This document shows, piece after piece, positions 1-10,794 of a stretch of DNA of 64,000 nt. How positions within the stretch are numbered: the first letter of the stretch is position 1; every line of letters begins with the position of its first letter. A model generated the notes under the pieces. The model saw nothing but the letters and a program-made list of their open reading frames with translations. It was not told where the DNA came from and ran no database searches. This DNA is from Schistosoma haematobium. Its lineage: Eukaryota > Platyhelminthes > Trematoda > Strigeidida > Schistosomatidae. The stretch lies in the NCBI RefSeq assembly GCF_000699445.3, contig NC_067198.1, positions 5,552,801 through 5,616,800 on the forward strand, in the 5' to 3' direction. The position numbers and the translations under genes are program-made.

Positions 1-756
1 GAATCGGTCGATAACACGGTAAAAATCGACCTCAACATAAAGCCATAATAACTAGTCTTTTAAGTCAACTATTCAAAGAATAAATGATAATTAAATAGGA
101 ATACATATCAAATGCAGAGCGTTAAGTCTGATCAGTTTGCTGAAGTAAAAACGTAGTATAAATCAAGGTTATTTATCTGACGAATGAGGATTTCAAACTG
201 GATTTTACCGTTGAGTTCATTAATTTTAGTTGACAAGACCTTATTCCAGTATCTAATAAAGACATGGCTCAGAATCGGTCACAATGGCGTAGGTGTATAC
301 ACTCTCTCTCTTCTCTCAAACCGTGAGATTAAAATTTCTTCATATCTTTCTTTCTACGAACTAATTCTTTCTTCCTGTACTATACCCTTACATCCAATCT
401 TTCTTTTATATATTACCATCACTAAATTAATTACTTCTATGAATCCAGTATTCATCTTGTTATGCCAAAGAGGTATGTCAATTTGGACCGATGCATATAT
501 ATGCCTGGTTCTACGTTGTAGCTAACTGACTGACTGACTTATCTAATAAAGATTATGAGTATTTCAAAATAACTCTTGTAGACTTGTAAACACAAAATCA
601 CGGTTATATTAGATGTAAAGTTAGGAGCTTTATTATATTAAGAAAATATTAGGTTGTTAATTGTTTCATATTATCAAAACTGTACTTGATGATTGTATTG
701 AAGCTTACATGAAACTATGCTTGAATCAAATTTAAAGTATCTAGACTACTGAAACA

Positions 757-795
757 TTTTTAAGCAAAGGTAGATAGTGGTTAGCAGTGGTATTA
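757..795 (-). repeat. Smα SINE 3'-end fragment
   Basis: About 35 bases match, on the minus strand, the end of the Smα copy at 10795-10990 (the stretch reading GATAGTGGTTAGCAGTGG on the plus strand). Only the tail is present; the hammerhead and tRNA-like head are missing. Confidence 0.55.
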
Positions 796-1286
796 AATTT
801 TTATGGTGAAGATAAAAACATCAATGGCGGCATGCTTGAACATCTGAACAACTTGTTCTTCCCATTTAGATATTTCGACAAGTTACCTATATTTTGTTTG
901 TTTTATTAAATCATTATGGCTATTCATCGTATAACCTATTCAGGTACGTTTCTGAAAAGTATACAATCTTTCGTTGGACAACTTATAAAAAGCCTAATCA
1001 GAGATATCGTGGTTGATGGCAATATGCAGCGAAAAGAATGTCGACTGATTAGGTTGTTAACATCGGACTGGCGATTACTCAATATTTATCGTCAGGATTA
1101 TTTAAGAAATAAGAAATGGAAACTTGTTGAAATACTTTGTTCCGAGAATTCTATTTTATACCAAAAATATAATATTGAATGAAGCTAATAGCAATAATAA
1201 CAGGTCTTTGATTTTCACTCTAAACTCACTCATTAATTTGACTAAATACAGTTTTGGCATTACAGCTGATATCAGTTCGTGATGAA

Positions 1287-1362
1287 AACCCTAAACCTAA
1301 TTCTTAACCCTAACCATCAACTTTAAATCATAATTCTAATTCCTCACACTAATTTATAACCC
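1287..1362. repeat. Degenerate telomere-like CCCTAA motifs
   Basis: Several irregular CCCTAA/CCTAA words occur in about 75 bases. They resemble the right arm of the telomere-like palindrome at 50771-50860 but are much more decayed. The canonical schistosome telomere repeat is TTAGGG. Confidence 0.4.
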
Positions 1363-2093
1363 TCATTTGATCCTAGTTATCAGGTGAACACTCTCATGCT
1401 CACTTTAGCGTCGGTCAAAAGTCATCCGTAAATTACAGTTTCACTAAAATATCTAGAATTTCCAAGCCATTTTTTCGTTCATTTCTTGGATGAGTATTAC
1501 ATTCATGGGTATATTTTTTCATTTGGGATTTGTCTTTGATCATATCAAGCTATTTAAATATACCTTCTTTGAACATATCACCTATAGCACATCCTAAATT
1601 GATGAATAAATGATTCCAAATGAAAGTTTAAAATAAAAGTCCCAGAGATAAAATTTATACTCTTATATACAGTAACCATGGCAACTATTGGATACCATAC
1701 CTATTAACGAATACCGAAAAACGGATATGTTATAAATACACAAACAAATATCTTATCCCTAATTTAATTTGCCTCCTATTTTGAAGTATCTTTTTTTAAA
1801 AAAAAGTGACTTTTAAACTTGATAATCGAATAGTAGATCATTTTACTTTAAATTAATTAATAGAATAAATGATTAGTTGCTATAGTTATTGGACAAAGAA
1901 AACAACAAACAAAAAATTGTTGACCTATTGGATATACATATACCTTGTACACTGTTATAATGTTAATTATACAACACTATCGACTGTGCCAATGAAAAAA
2001 CTCATTAAACATGATGGGAAATTACAATTTGTTTTTCTTTTTTCTTTTCTTTTTTTCCCTTTTTTTCTCTTTTTCTGTTTTTTTCTCTTACAG

Positions 2094-2113
2094 ATACATG
2101 ACAGTTTTGATAG
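2094..2113 (+). other. Candidate 20-nt microexon
   Basis: A strong acceptor (about 60 bases of almost pure pyrimidine ending in TTACAG) is followed by 20 bases and then a consensus donor GTGAGT at 2114. Schistosome genes are known for microexons. Of the three phases, the one starting at the third base (AT, ACA, TGA) is blocked by a stop; the other two are open. It could belong to the same plus-strand gene as the exons at 53.2 or 60.9 kb, but nothing here joins them. A chance motif cannot be excluded. Confidence 0.35.
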
Positions 2114-2252
2114 GTGAGTTATGTGTAGGTATTTTATTGTTAAAATAAAATAAGCGAATAGTTAAGATTCTTTTTTCTTTACTTTGATTCATTTAATATC
2201 GAATAAGAATTGACTGAAATCTAGTCACAGATATCAATATAAGAATAAGACA

Positions 2253-2345
2253 AAGCTGGGATGCAAGTATATCCAGCTGATGTGTTCCAAATAGAATGAA
2301 ACGCGCATTCTGGATTTCAGTGATAGTCACCATCTATCTGTATTT
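2253..2345 (+). repeat. Smα SINE, 3' part with altered hammerhead
   Basis: Matches the 3' half of the Smα repeat (compare 62800-62875 plus strand and 10795-10850 minus strand). The hammerhead region is at 2277-2310. The core reads CUGAUGU instead of CUGAUGA, so a catalytic adenine is lost. Stem II has changed on both sides (GUUC with GAAU instead of GUCC with GGAC) and can still pair. No tRNA-like head is present. Confidence 0.7.
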
Positions 2346-2417
2346 ATAAAGCTTGTGACTTATGGTAATATCAAGGTAGACTGCACAAGATGTACATATG
2401 CCAATAAGAGAGGCTAA

Positions 2418-3130
2418 AATATAATTTATGGACGACATTTGAACGAATCTTAGGTGACTTTGAGAAATATTAACCAATCAGAGAACAATTAGTATAGAGG
2501 AAAAATATATTATAAAACGGCAAACAATTAAAGTGGATACACTTCTTATACATTGTTCGAAAACTTGTCAAGGTTAGAAAGAGGTTCAGAGGTTCTAAGA
2601 TCGTAATTCATATGGTAAAGGGAATCATCCATATGTCGCCATAATGGTCGACTTCTGGAGCTATGATAAAGCCTCAAAAACTTCCAGCCTCGACCACATA
2701 ACTTCAGTATTTTTTGTGTGCACTCCGGTAAATGGATCCACAAATTGCCACTTGTGGATAACGATAAGATGCACATAAACAGGTCTATGTAGCCATCTGT
2801 ACGCTTTCTAATCAACCGTATATATTGTAGTAACCGGTAGCAGCCAGTGTTACTGGTGCTTTTATTATCCAGTTCGCATAATTGTCATAATTTGCTTTAG
2901 TCTCAATCTGGATCGAGCGAAAAAAATCATATTCTGGCAGACTTCTTCCTCCAACACATATTAAATGGAAAGATAATATTATTACGGTAGTCTGTACAAG
3001 GTCCACAAGTCATTTGATGACCTTAATCACAAACAAAGGAACTTTTTAGTAATCCCATTTATTGTAGTCGGTCAATTATCACGTTTTCTCTGAAATTCGC
3101 TGTGAACCGATCGTACATGAGCATTAGGTA
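2418..3130. repeat. Diverged copy of the repeat that forms the 50.5-51.0 kb palindrome
   Basis: 2418-2665 matches the reverse complement of 50850-51065 (shared words around the CCAATCAGAG and TTCATATGGTA motifs), and 3055-3120 matches 50700-50765 (shared GTGAACCGATCGTA-like word). The middle, which is telomere-like TTAGGG in the 50.6-kb copy, is unrelated sequence here. No coding potential is recognised. Confidence 0.6.
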
Positions 3131-3426
3131 CTGAGATTGGCATTGTGACCCAGAAACCCCTCAAACGCTTCTGACTAGCTCGTCTATAATCTCGCCACAA
3201 GAGATTAATCAACTGCAGTCATACACGACAATTGGAATATACAAGCAAATAATACCAAGTAAACTTTCTCGATAATGATACAAACATCATGATTGTTGAA
3301 CAAGTTAGTTGTAATCTGGACTGAGCGGCTAAACCGTTTATATTTGAAATGAAATTGTACTTGAGGTTGAAGTCTCGATGTAAACATTAACAGAGGGATA
3401 TAGGTATTAAAGACTCTTTTATTTTC

Positions 3427-3712
3427 AGAAGGGGTTTGTGGAGATTTTAGAAATTTCACAGATTGAAATCATGAGTCAATTGAAGCTAGACCACAATGGA
3501 GAACTTGGAAGCATTGAATGACTGTTTCATCCTACTGTGGGACTCCTCAGCAGTGTGCATCCATGATCCCGCCTCACGCGAGATTCGAACCCAGAACCTA
3601 TCAGTCTCGCGTGCAAGTGCTTAACCCCTAGACCACTGAGCCGACTGGCATTCAACGGTGTTAATGTCTAACTTCAACCAATCCACGAAGTTGCGCCACC
3701 GTCTAGCCTCAA
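3427..3712 (-). repeat. tRNA-derived hammerhead SINE (minus strand)
   Basis: Reading the minus strand, the order is: a 5' segment starting near 3712, a tRNA-like head with a B box GGTTCGAATC, a hammerhead segment at 3512-3555, and a tail that ends near 3427 with an AAGGGGTTTGTGG-type end. It is one of several copies in the window and faces the plus-strand copy at 3892-4128. The head is related to pol III internal promoters, so the family is expected to be transcribed by RNA polymerase III and moved by a LINE. This copy's ribozyme is damaged. Confidence 0.8.
3512..3555 (-). ncRNA. Hammerhead ribozyme relic in SINE
   Basis: The core CUGAGGA and GAA are present, and stem I strands can pair except one mismatch. 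Stem II closes with GGAU instead of GGAC, and stem III next to the cleavage site is disrupted (ACAG against UCAU), so self-cleavage is unlikely. Confidence 0.65.
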
Positions 3713-3775
3713 TTGACTCATGATTTCAACCCGTGAAATTTCTAAAATCTCCACAAACCCCTTCTGATAATAATA
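3711..3775 (+). repeat. Detached SINE tail, plus strand
   Basis: The last ~60 bases of the hammerhead SINE (TTGACTCATGATTTCAAC through CCACAAACCCCTTCTG) abut the 5' end of the minus-strand SINE at 3427-3712. The tail sequences at 3427-3480 and 3711-3772 therefore form an inverted repeat. Confidence 0.65.
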
Positions 3776-3891
3776 ATCTGCTCACTAGTTACTGACTTCA
3801 AGAGATACTCCTGGAGTTTTAGTGAGAAGCCGTTACCAGTGGAGTCCAACCAGGTCTGTTGTGAGATATCAGCTCACTGAAGATAATGGTG

Positions 3892-4128
3892 TACGGTGGC
3901 GCAACTTCGTGGATTGGTTGAAGTTAGACATTAACACCGTTGAATGCCAGTCGGCTCAGTGGTCTAGGGGTTAAGCACTTGCACGCGAGACTGATAGGTC
4001 CTGGGTTCGAATCTCGCGGGGGGCGGGATCATGGATGCTCACTGCTGAGGAGTCCCATACTAGGACGAAACGGCCGTCCGGCGCTTCCAGGTTTTCCATG
4101 GTGATCTAGCTTCAATTGACTCTTTTAT
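3892..4128 (+). repeat. tRNA-derived hammerhead SINE (plus strand)
   Basis: The order is a leader (ACGGTGGCGCAACTTCG), a tRNA-like region with an A-box-like GGCTCAGTGGTCTAG and a B box GGTTCGAATC at 4004-4013, a hammerhead at 4040-4083, and a tail ending with the CTTCAATTGACTC motif. Length is about 240 bases. This is one of the two best-preserved ribozyme copies in the window. It lies inverted relative to the copy at 3427-3712, with 180 bases between them. Confidence 0.85.
4040..4083 (+). ncRNA. Hammerhead ribozyme with complete conserved core
   Basis: Read directly: stem I strand CACUG (4040-4044), core CUGAGGA (4045-4051), stem II GUCC/GGAC (4052-4055 with 4063-4066) around a 7-nt loop, GAA (4067-4069), self-complementary stem III ACGGCCGU (4070-4077), cleavage base C at 4078, then stem I partner CGGCG (4079-4083; one mismatch, one wobble). 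All residues known to be essential in hammerheads are there. The very short stem III is a known feature of retroelement hammerheads, which often act as dimers. Cleavage is predicted after 4078 but not shown. Confidence 0.8.
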
Positions 4129-4764
4129 TTGTCAAAAATCATTTATTTGATTGCGTAAGAAATTTTATGAAGATTGTTTGGTTTCAAATACATTTTATTC
4201 AGCTAGAGAATTATAGAAAATAATAAATTCTGGAAATTCTCTTCAAAGTTAATCATTGATGAGAATATGATGAAGTGGTGAGTAATAAGGATTTACCAGT
4301 ATTTAAATTTAGTCTTCATCAACCACTAAAGGATCATTAAAAACTTAAATGGTATGTTTTGGTCATGTTTGGGACTTTTTACAAGTAGTGTGACTTCATG
4401 GTCCTATATGTAGAATTAAACTTACAATATTTATTTATCATAGTGAAGCATTAAGGTAAAGCATATTAGTCCACATTTCAAACTTTAGTCGACTTACGCT
4501 ACAGCATGACTACAATCCAATGCCAATGATGACGTGTGTTTCAGTAATTCACAATAGAACTACAGAAAGTCTTCTCAGAGTTATTTCATTCTATTTTGAT
4601 ATCTATTTAATGTACTTAACTATTCATTTAACTGTTAACTTAATCAAATTGCTTTCAGTTTTTTTTAATGAGTTGAATATTCGATAACTCGTAAGATGGT
4701 TTTCAGCGACATTTGTCAGATAATTTCCCAATGCCTTAACACCACACGTAAAAAAAATGCATTC

Positions 4765-5003
4765 ATATGGAATAAGGGTTTTCCAACTCCCCTACGTGGA
4801 TCCTCCATATCCACCAACCCGCTTAAACCGCCGGACAATCACGTCACATCTTCCGAATTTCATAAGCAACACCCTCGCCTCAAGAAGGTAGTGAGTAGGA
4901 TTTTCTTGGCAGTGGTTGCAATGCACGTGGCCATCTGAGAGCATTTGAAGAGGGAGATCTAACTTTCCTCACTCTCAGCCGTACTAGGGCACTTGAGGCG
5001 ATT
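4765..5003 (+). repeat. 480-bp repeat, 3' half only
   Basis: It starts at the GGGTTTTCCAACTCCCCTA motif found in the middle of the full copies (5885-6398, 8122-8628, 16869-17365) and runs to the common 3' end (ACTAGGGCACTTGAGG). The 5' half is missing. Confidence 0.75.
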
Positions 5004-5884
5004 TTAATTAAACGATATCCATAAATTGTTGGTAAACCTTAAAATATGGAAAACATTTGATCAGTTTATTATGTTTTTTAAAATAATCTAGTCAAGATTG
5101 TATGGAAAAGCTTTTGCTGGAAAATAGTAAGTATCATGGACTAATTAAACTAAACAACTGATGAAAACCAAGCAGTCCTAGAGAGATATATAGTGACTGG
5201 TGGTCCTATGTCGAGCCTACATAACTTATTCTAGCTTCCGGACAAGCTAATTTATCCATTCTTCTCAAGCTACATTTTGACTTTGTTAATTATTCGCTAA
5301 TTAATCGTGACTATTTTTATATGAACGTACGTGTATACATGCATCTTCCTACTTATCACATGTCTGTAGCTTATTTTTGTATGACTATGAATATCGATTA
5401 ATGCTAAATTAAATCGAGTTTGCTCACATGCCATCTCCATTGCGCATTATTTCGCTTCTCTCTTTTCTCTTCACTTCATTCCTCTGATTGTCTGTCCAGA
5501 GCAATCAGTGTAGAAATTATACATATTTGAAAATCTATTCTTGTATTTGACTTATTTTAATTCCGTTATTCACTAACGTGATTCAAGTCGATGATTATAT
5601 ACCAAGATTGGCGATATGTATATCTCAATGACAATCATACATAAGATCGGTCTCGAGTCAAATCCTGAGTCACTAATGATATTTATCTAAACTTGAAACT
5701 GATGAACATACATTAGATCCAACAAAGTAATTCATACTTTCAACTAGAATTAATTCTCACTAAAAACTATTGTTATGTTATTATGTAAATGTTAATATAG
5801 TTGACATTGAAAACTATAACTTTCAAGTGAGCTACAGAAAACCTATCAGTCAACATTAGGCACTAATAAACAAATGTATAATTT
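5004..5884. other. Non-coding stretch
   Basis: A+T-rich sequence without a recognisable gene, repeat copy or RNA. No long open frame. Confidence 0.5.
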
Positions 5885-6398
5885 TAGTTATTTATTTAAA
5901 CACATAAATATAGGTACAAAAAGGCACCAAATAGATATGAGCCACATAAATCATTCGATTTGTGCGAGGGCTAGGATACTACCCGGTTGCCCAAACTGTG
6001 GCAAGTAGTTTTCTGAGTGGATCACACTACAAGCCTTTGACCTAAAAGTCTAATTCACAGTGCAGTGGAGCATTATCAGGAGATGAAATGCAATGATAAT
6101 CGTTGACCAACGATTGGTTTATACGCCATTTGTTCCTTCAGGATCCTGAAGCCAATGTGCACCATTGATTTAAAATTAGAGTTTTCAAACTCCCCTAGTT
6201 GAATCCTCAACATCTACCAACCCGATTAAATCGCCGGATATTCACTTTTCGTCCTCTCAATTCCGCAAACACCCGTGCCACGAGAAATTAGTGAGTAGGA
6301 CTTCCTTGGCAGTGGGTGTATATGCGTGAACTTGTCAGAGCATTTGGAGAGGGAGTTTTGACTCTCTCCACTCTCAGTTGTACCAGAGCATTTGGAGG
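5885..6398 (+). repeat. 480-bp dispersed repeat, full-length copy
   Basis: Begins TTTAAACACATAAATATAGG and ends at ACCAGAGCATTTGGAGG. In between are the family markers: GCCACATAAATC, a GCAGTGGAGCAT block, GTGCACCATTGATTT, GCAAACACCCGTGCCACGAG and AGTGAGTAGGACTTCC. No open reading frame is kept between copies, so it is treated as non-coding. A LINE inserted into another copy at 54.1 kb shows the family is a unit older than that insertion. The class is not identified. Confidence 0.75.
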
Positions 6399-6766
6399 CA
6401 TATCATAACATATATTTCAACAGATGATATATCTATCAACAACTGATATAATTGAAAATCATTTATGAATTTAAGTCAATCAACTAAACAGAATGATTAA
6501 ACACCATATGATTGTTTTCTTACAACCTAATGATTAAATTATTTTTTTAGTTTTTCATGTACGATTAGTTTTTGTTTTTTTTTTCTCTAAAAAGTTGATT
6601 CTCTTTTCCCAATGTACTACCATTAATCATTAAATGATTTTGATTAAAAGACGAAGAAAAAACTAGTGAGAAACTTTTTATTACAATGAACTACTGAAAC
6701 CTACTAAGTAGTTAAGCTGAATTAAAATATCAGTATGAAGTTGTGAAGACTAGTAAGTTTTTGATT

Positions 6767-7010
6767 GAGATCATGAATCCATGAGTGTTAGGTCATCATC
6801 AAAAACCTGGAAGTATTAAATGGCTGTTTTGTTCTACTATGGGATTACTCAGAAGTGGGCATCCACAATCTCAATCGTAGGATTCGAACCCAGGAACTTC
6901 GATCTCATGCGAGGACGATTAACATCTAGACCACTGAACCGGCCAGCATCCAACGGTGTTAATGTCTAACATCAACCAAACCACCAAATTGCTCGACTAT
7001 CTTCCATTGT
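6767..7010 (-). repeat. tRNA-derived hammerhead SINE, decayed
   Basis: Same order as the copy at 3427-3712 on the minus strand (B box complement GGATTCGAACCC, then the CATCCAACGGTGTTAATG segment). The ribozyme region at about 6813-6857 has several core and stem changes and is not expected to cleave. Confidence 0.75.
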
Positions 7011-7286
7011 ACTAAGGTAGATAGATACCTGACATGGATTAGCTCGAATAGAATTCAATAAAATCAAAAACCTAAGTAAGATTAACAGGTAAATAATACC
7101 AACTATTATCATTTAAATTTGTCTATAAATATTATTGATTCAATTAAAAAACAATTGAATAAAATAAATGTTCAATGTGAATAATGATAAAGAAAAACAA
7201 AACCAATTTATTGATAATTTATAATTTCTGTGTTGAACAATGTTTGTCCAATATCTAGATCACTTTCAGATCAGATGACAAAGTCA

Positions 7287-7287
<1 letters not shown>

Positions 7288-7368
<81 letters not shown>
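7288..7368. repeat. Compound trinucleotide microsatellite (AGT)n(TGT)n
   Basis: About 16 uninterrupted AGT units switch directly to about 11 TGT units. No reading frame of interest runs through it. Confidence 0.95.
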
Positions 7369-7539
7369 GAATCATATCAGTGCTACCTAAATAAACTTTT
7401 CAATGGATTAAGGGAAATTCGCATTTAGGTATTACGTTTGGACTTAAAGATGAGAAAAACAATATTTGTAATATTCGTATTTCCGATTACTTTATTTATT
7501 AAGATTTAGCATTAGATTGGACGCATAAGTCATTATATG

Positions 7540-7660
7540 GAATCTCGCAAGGCAAGATCACTGATGGGGAGTCCCACAGTAGGACGAAACAGCCGTCCAG
7601 TGCTTCCACGTTTTCCATGATGGTTTAACTTCAATTGACTCATGATCTCAACTATTAAAA
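7540..7660 (+). repeat. Hammerhead SINE, 3' part (5'-truncated)
   Basis: Contains only the ribozyme and the tail (CTTCAATTGACTCATGATCTC). The ribozyme segment at 7559-7602 keeps stem II, GAA, stem I pairing CACUG/CAGUG and the GUC site. The core reads AUGGGGA instead of CUGAGGA, and stem III has one mismatch, so it should be inactive. 5' truncation fits LINE-type reverse transcription. Confidence 0.75.
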
Positions 7661-8121
7661 TTAACAATTTTCTACTTATTATTTCTCAAGTAGACAATTA
7701 TCTTCATCTTAATATTTCTGATTAACTGTTGAATTATTACACAACATCTTTCGAATAATTGAGTTTTTTCAAGCAATTTATAACACAATATCACAATATA
7801 CAACACACTTCTATTTTTAGTAAATAAATCAACTATAAATACGACTATAAAACTTAAATAAATGAAATTGTCAGAAAGAGAATTTCCTCCACTGATTTAT
7901 CTTTATTGTTCCCTTATGACATAATAGATTTTGAATTAAGATTTCAATCGATAATTTGTGTAGGGATCTTAGCTGTTTAAAAGTAGCTAATCAGAAACCA
8001 TAGATTTATATTTTCTGATAGATGGTACTTTTCAACAAGGAATGTTTTGTATTTTGAGGAAACTATCTCTCCATATGAAATACAATTACGCACCACTTAG
8101 TTTGACAAGATATTAACTGTT
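7661..8121. other. Non-coding stretch
   Basis: A+T-rich, no gene, RNA or repeat copy recognised. Confidence 0.5.
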
Positions 8122-8628
8122 AATTTATTTGAACACATGGATATTAATACAAGAGGTCACCGAGTGCATATGCGCCACACAATTCATTTGATTTGTGTGT
8201 GAGTTGTGATACTGCTCGAGTGCGCAGACCAAAGCAGGTGGTTTTCTTAGGTGAACACACCCGGGGTCTTTAACCTAAAAGTCTGATCCATAAGGCAGTG
8301 GAGCATCGTAAGGAGATGCAGTCACATGGTAGCCTGAGACAAATAATTAATTCGTACGCCATTCGTTCCTTCAGGATCGTGAAGCTCATGTTCACCATTG
8401 GTTTGTAATCAGGGTTTTCCAACTCCTATAGGTGGACTCCTCGTATCCATCAACCCGGTTAAGGCGCCAAACATTCGCTTTTTATCCACTCAATTTCATA
8501 GACAACACCTACGCAACTAAAAGGCAGTGAGTAGGACTTCCCTGGTAGTTGCTGTATGCACGTGACCATATGAAAGCATTTGGAGTGGGAGAGCTGACTC
8601 TCCCCACTCTCAACTGTACCAGGGTATT
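8122..8628 (+). repeat. 480-bp dispersed repeat, full-length copy
   Basis: Starts TTTATTTGAACACATGGA, ends CTGTACCAGGGTATTTGCG, with all the internal family blocks in order. Diverged from the other copies by scattered substitutions. Confidence 0.8.
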
Positions 8629-9124
8629 TGCGAGAAGGACCTTATAGCTCTGCGGTAACTCCTTAGACCGCTAAGCTGAGAGAAGTGGTTTTGAACTCAA
8701 CAGGGAGCTTCAGTGCTTCAAGATCTCAGAAACACATTTCCATCAAGTTCCAATTAGCTTGTATCTCAGGTTAAGCAGGTATTCTGGCTCACTATCTTTG
8801 ATCATCTAATATCAAAATTTAGTTCATGCGAAGTTTATGTTTGTTTAATTTTGAAGAAAGTCCATGATAAACAAATAAATCTATTGAATTGTATATTAAT
8901 TATTAGTTAAAGCTTTTATAGAAATATAAACCTTTTGAAGAATTGGTTTCAGTTAAGAGATTACTAGAAATTATAATAAACTATGTAAATGGTTGATTCA
9001 TTTTAAAGAATCCAAAGTTTTAATAGTATAACCTCTACTCAAATCAATATCAAAACTGTCATACATTACACAGAACAACATTATATTTGCACAAGAAATT
9101 GGTTGCCATATAGTTAATCATACT

Positions 9125-10345
9125 GAAAGATGCAGTAGACGCCCAACTTCGAGATCAACAAGCTGGATTCCGTAAGGATCGGTCGTGCACAGACCAAATT
9201 GCGACACTACGGATCATCGTCGAACAATCAGGTAAGTGGAACTCGTCAATATACATCAACTTCATTGGCTACGAGGAGGCGCTTGACAGTGTAGATAGGA
9301 GGATATTATAGAAACATCTTCGACACTATGAAGTTTCTGAGAAGATTGTCAACATTATCCGGAATTCATACGACGGACTACAGTGCAAAGTCGGGCATGG
9401 AGGACAGCTGACTGATGCATTCCAAGTAAGGGTCGGAGTCAGACAAGGCTGTTTACTTTCCCCCTACCTTTTTCTCCTGGTGCTTGCTGGATTATGAAGA
9501 TCTCGACATCTGAGGAAAAGCATGGAATAGAATGCACAACTCAGAATCATTTAGAAGATCTGGACTTCGCAGATTACCTAGTTCTTCTACCCCATACACA
9601 CTAACGAATGCAGGTCAAGACAACCAGTGTAGCAGAAGCCTCTGCATCAGTAGACTTGAACATACACAAGGGAAAAGGCAACATCCTCAAATATAACACA
9701 GTAAACACCAACCCAATCACACTTGTTGGGAAAACTCGGGAGGGGTGGAATCCTTCACATATCTGGGAAGCATCGTCGATAAACAAGAAGCATCTGCTGC
9801 AGAAGCAAAAGAGAGGATTGGCAAGACAATTACAGCACTCCTACAGTTGAAGGACATATGGAACTCAGAACAACTGTCAATCAATATCAAGGTCAGAATC
9901 TTCAATACGAACGTCAAAATAGTTCTACTGTACGGAGCTGAAATTCGGAGAACTATTACAACCATCATCAAAAAAGTACAAGTATTTATAAATAGCTGTC
10001 TACACAAGATACTCAACATCCATTGGCCGGATACCATCAGCAACAGCCTACTGTTGGATAGAACAAACCAGCTTCCAACTGAAGAGGAAGTGGATAGGAT
10101 ATGAATAGCGGAAATCACCAAACTGTACCACGAGACAAGCTCTAACTAGTAATCCTGAAGGGAAGCAGTAAAGAGGAGGGCCAAAGAACACATTACGTCG
10201 GGAAACAGAAGATATGAAAAGGATGAATAACAACTGAAAAAACCTGGAAAGGATTTCGCAGGACAGGGTTGAATGGAGAGTGGTGGTGGGCTGTCTATGT
10301 TTCTCCACCAGGCGTAACAGGCGTAAGTAAGTAAGTAGCTGTTTA
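9125..10345 (+). mobile_element. RTE-like LINE, 5'-truncated and decayed reverse transcriptase
   Basis: Translation in mixed frames gives a LINE reverse transcriptase from the fingers (QQAGFRKDRSCTDQI) through motif A (changed: EEALDSVDR where a catalytic D is expected), motif B (GVRQGCLLSPYLF), a broken FADD-like region, then the thumb (SFTYLGSIVDKQ, LLYGAE). Several stops and frame changes break it. The 3' end carries a short (GTAA)n tail at 10321-10337, usual for RTE-clade elements. A copy of the same subfamily lies on the minus strand at 59385-60196. The endonuclease is missing. Confidence 0.8.
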
Positions 10346-10794
10346 GCTACATTCATCAATGTGCGATTATAATGTTTATCATATAATGAAATTCAAAACA
10401 GAATAATAATTGAGTGTACATTTTTGTTTGATGAATAGCTAGTATTGAAATACAAGATTTGTTTAGATATATCAGAGATATATCATAGCTGGATGTACCT
10501 GTATTGCGCTGTTGATCCTGACATTTGAACTGGAATCTCAATACCCCCCCGGTTACTTTAGCGTATTATCCACTTATCTAACGAGTTCATAAAAATTCAC
10601 CAACTTGTTCATTGGGTGTGATAATTAATAATATTAGGACGAAACAACTGTTTAATACATTATGTAAACTTTAATAATTATTTACTTGGTATTATTTACT
10701 AGAATCTTCGCATTGTTATTTAAGACTACAATTGATCAGTCTCATGTTGGCATATGTGCGGACTGCCTCAATTTTGCCTGAAGTCATAAGCTTT
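10346..10794. other. Non-coding stretch
   Basis: No gene seen. 10680-10735 resembles the unique flank next to the Smα copies (TTGGTATTATTTACTAGAATC), so part may be Smα-associated sequence. Confidence 0.4.

Larger units (their letters stand above)
1..2093. other. Non-coding stretch, no gene recognised
   Basis: A+T-rich sequence. The short reading frames here (for example 184-525 and 916-1182 on the plus strand) show no family motif, and nothing suggests they are genes. It holds an Smα fragment near 757-795 and degenerate telomere-like motifs near 1287-1362. A long polypyrimidine tract at 2030-2092 leads into a candidate splice acceptor. It may be intron of a plus-strand gene. Confidence 0.5.

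Noticed and set aside
4004..4013. B box and tRNA-like sequence as a functional tRNA gene (also 62768 and 10905)
   Set aside because: Inside SINE copies, with no cloverleaf, anticodon arm or terminator that would fit a tRNA gene.
7288..7368. Repeated short motif as a CRISPR-like or regulatory array
   Set aside because: A plain trinucleotide microsatellite without spacers, in a eukaryotic genome.
8630..8780. Possible tRNA on the minus strand (CTTAGCGGTCTAAGG-like word)
   Set aside because: The A-box-like word is not followed by a B box at the right distance and no acceptor stem can be drawn.
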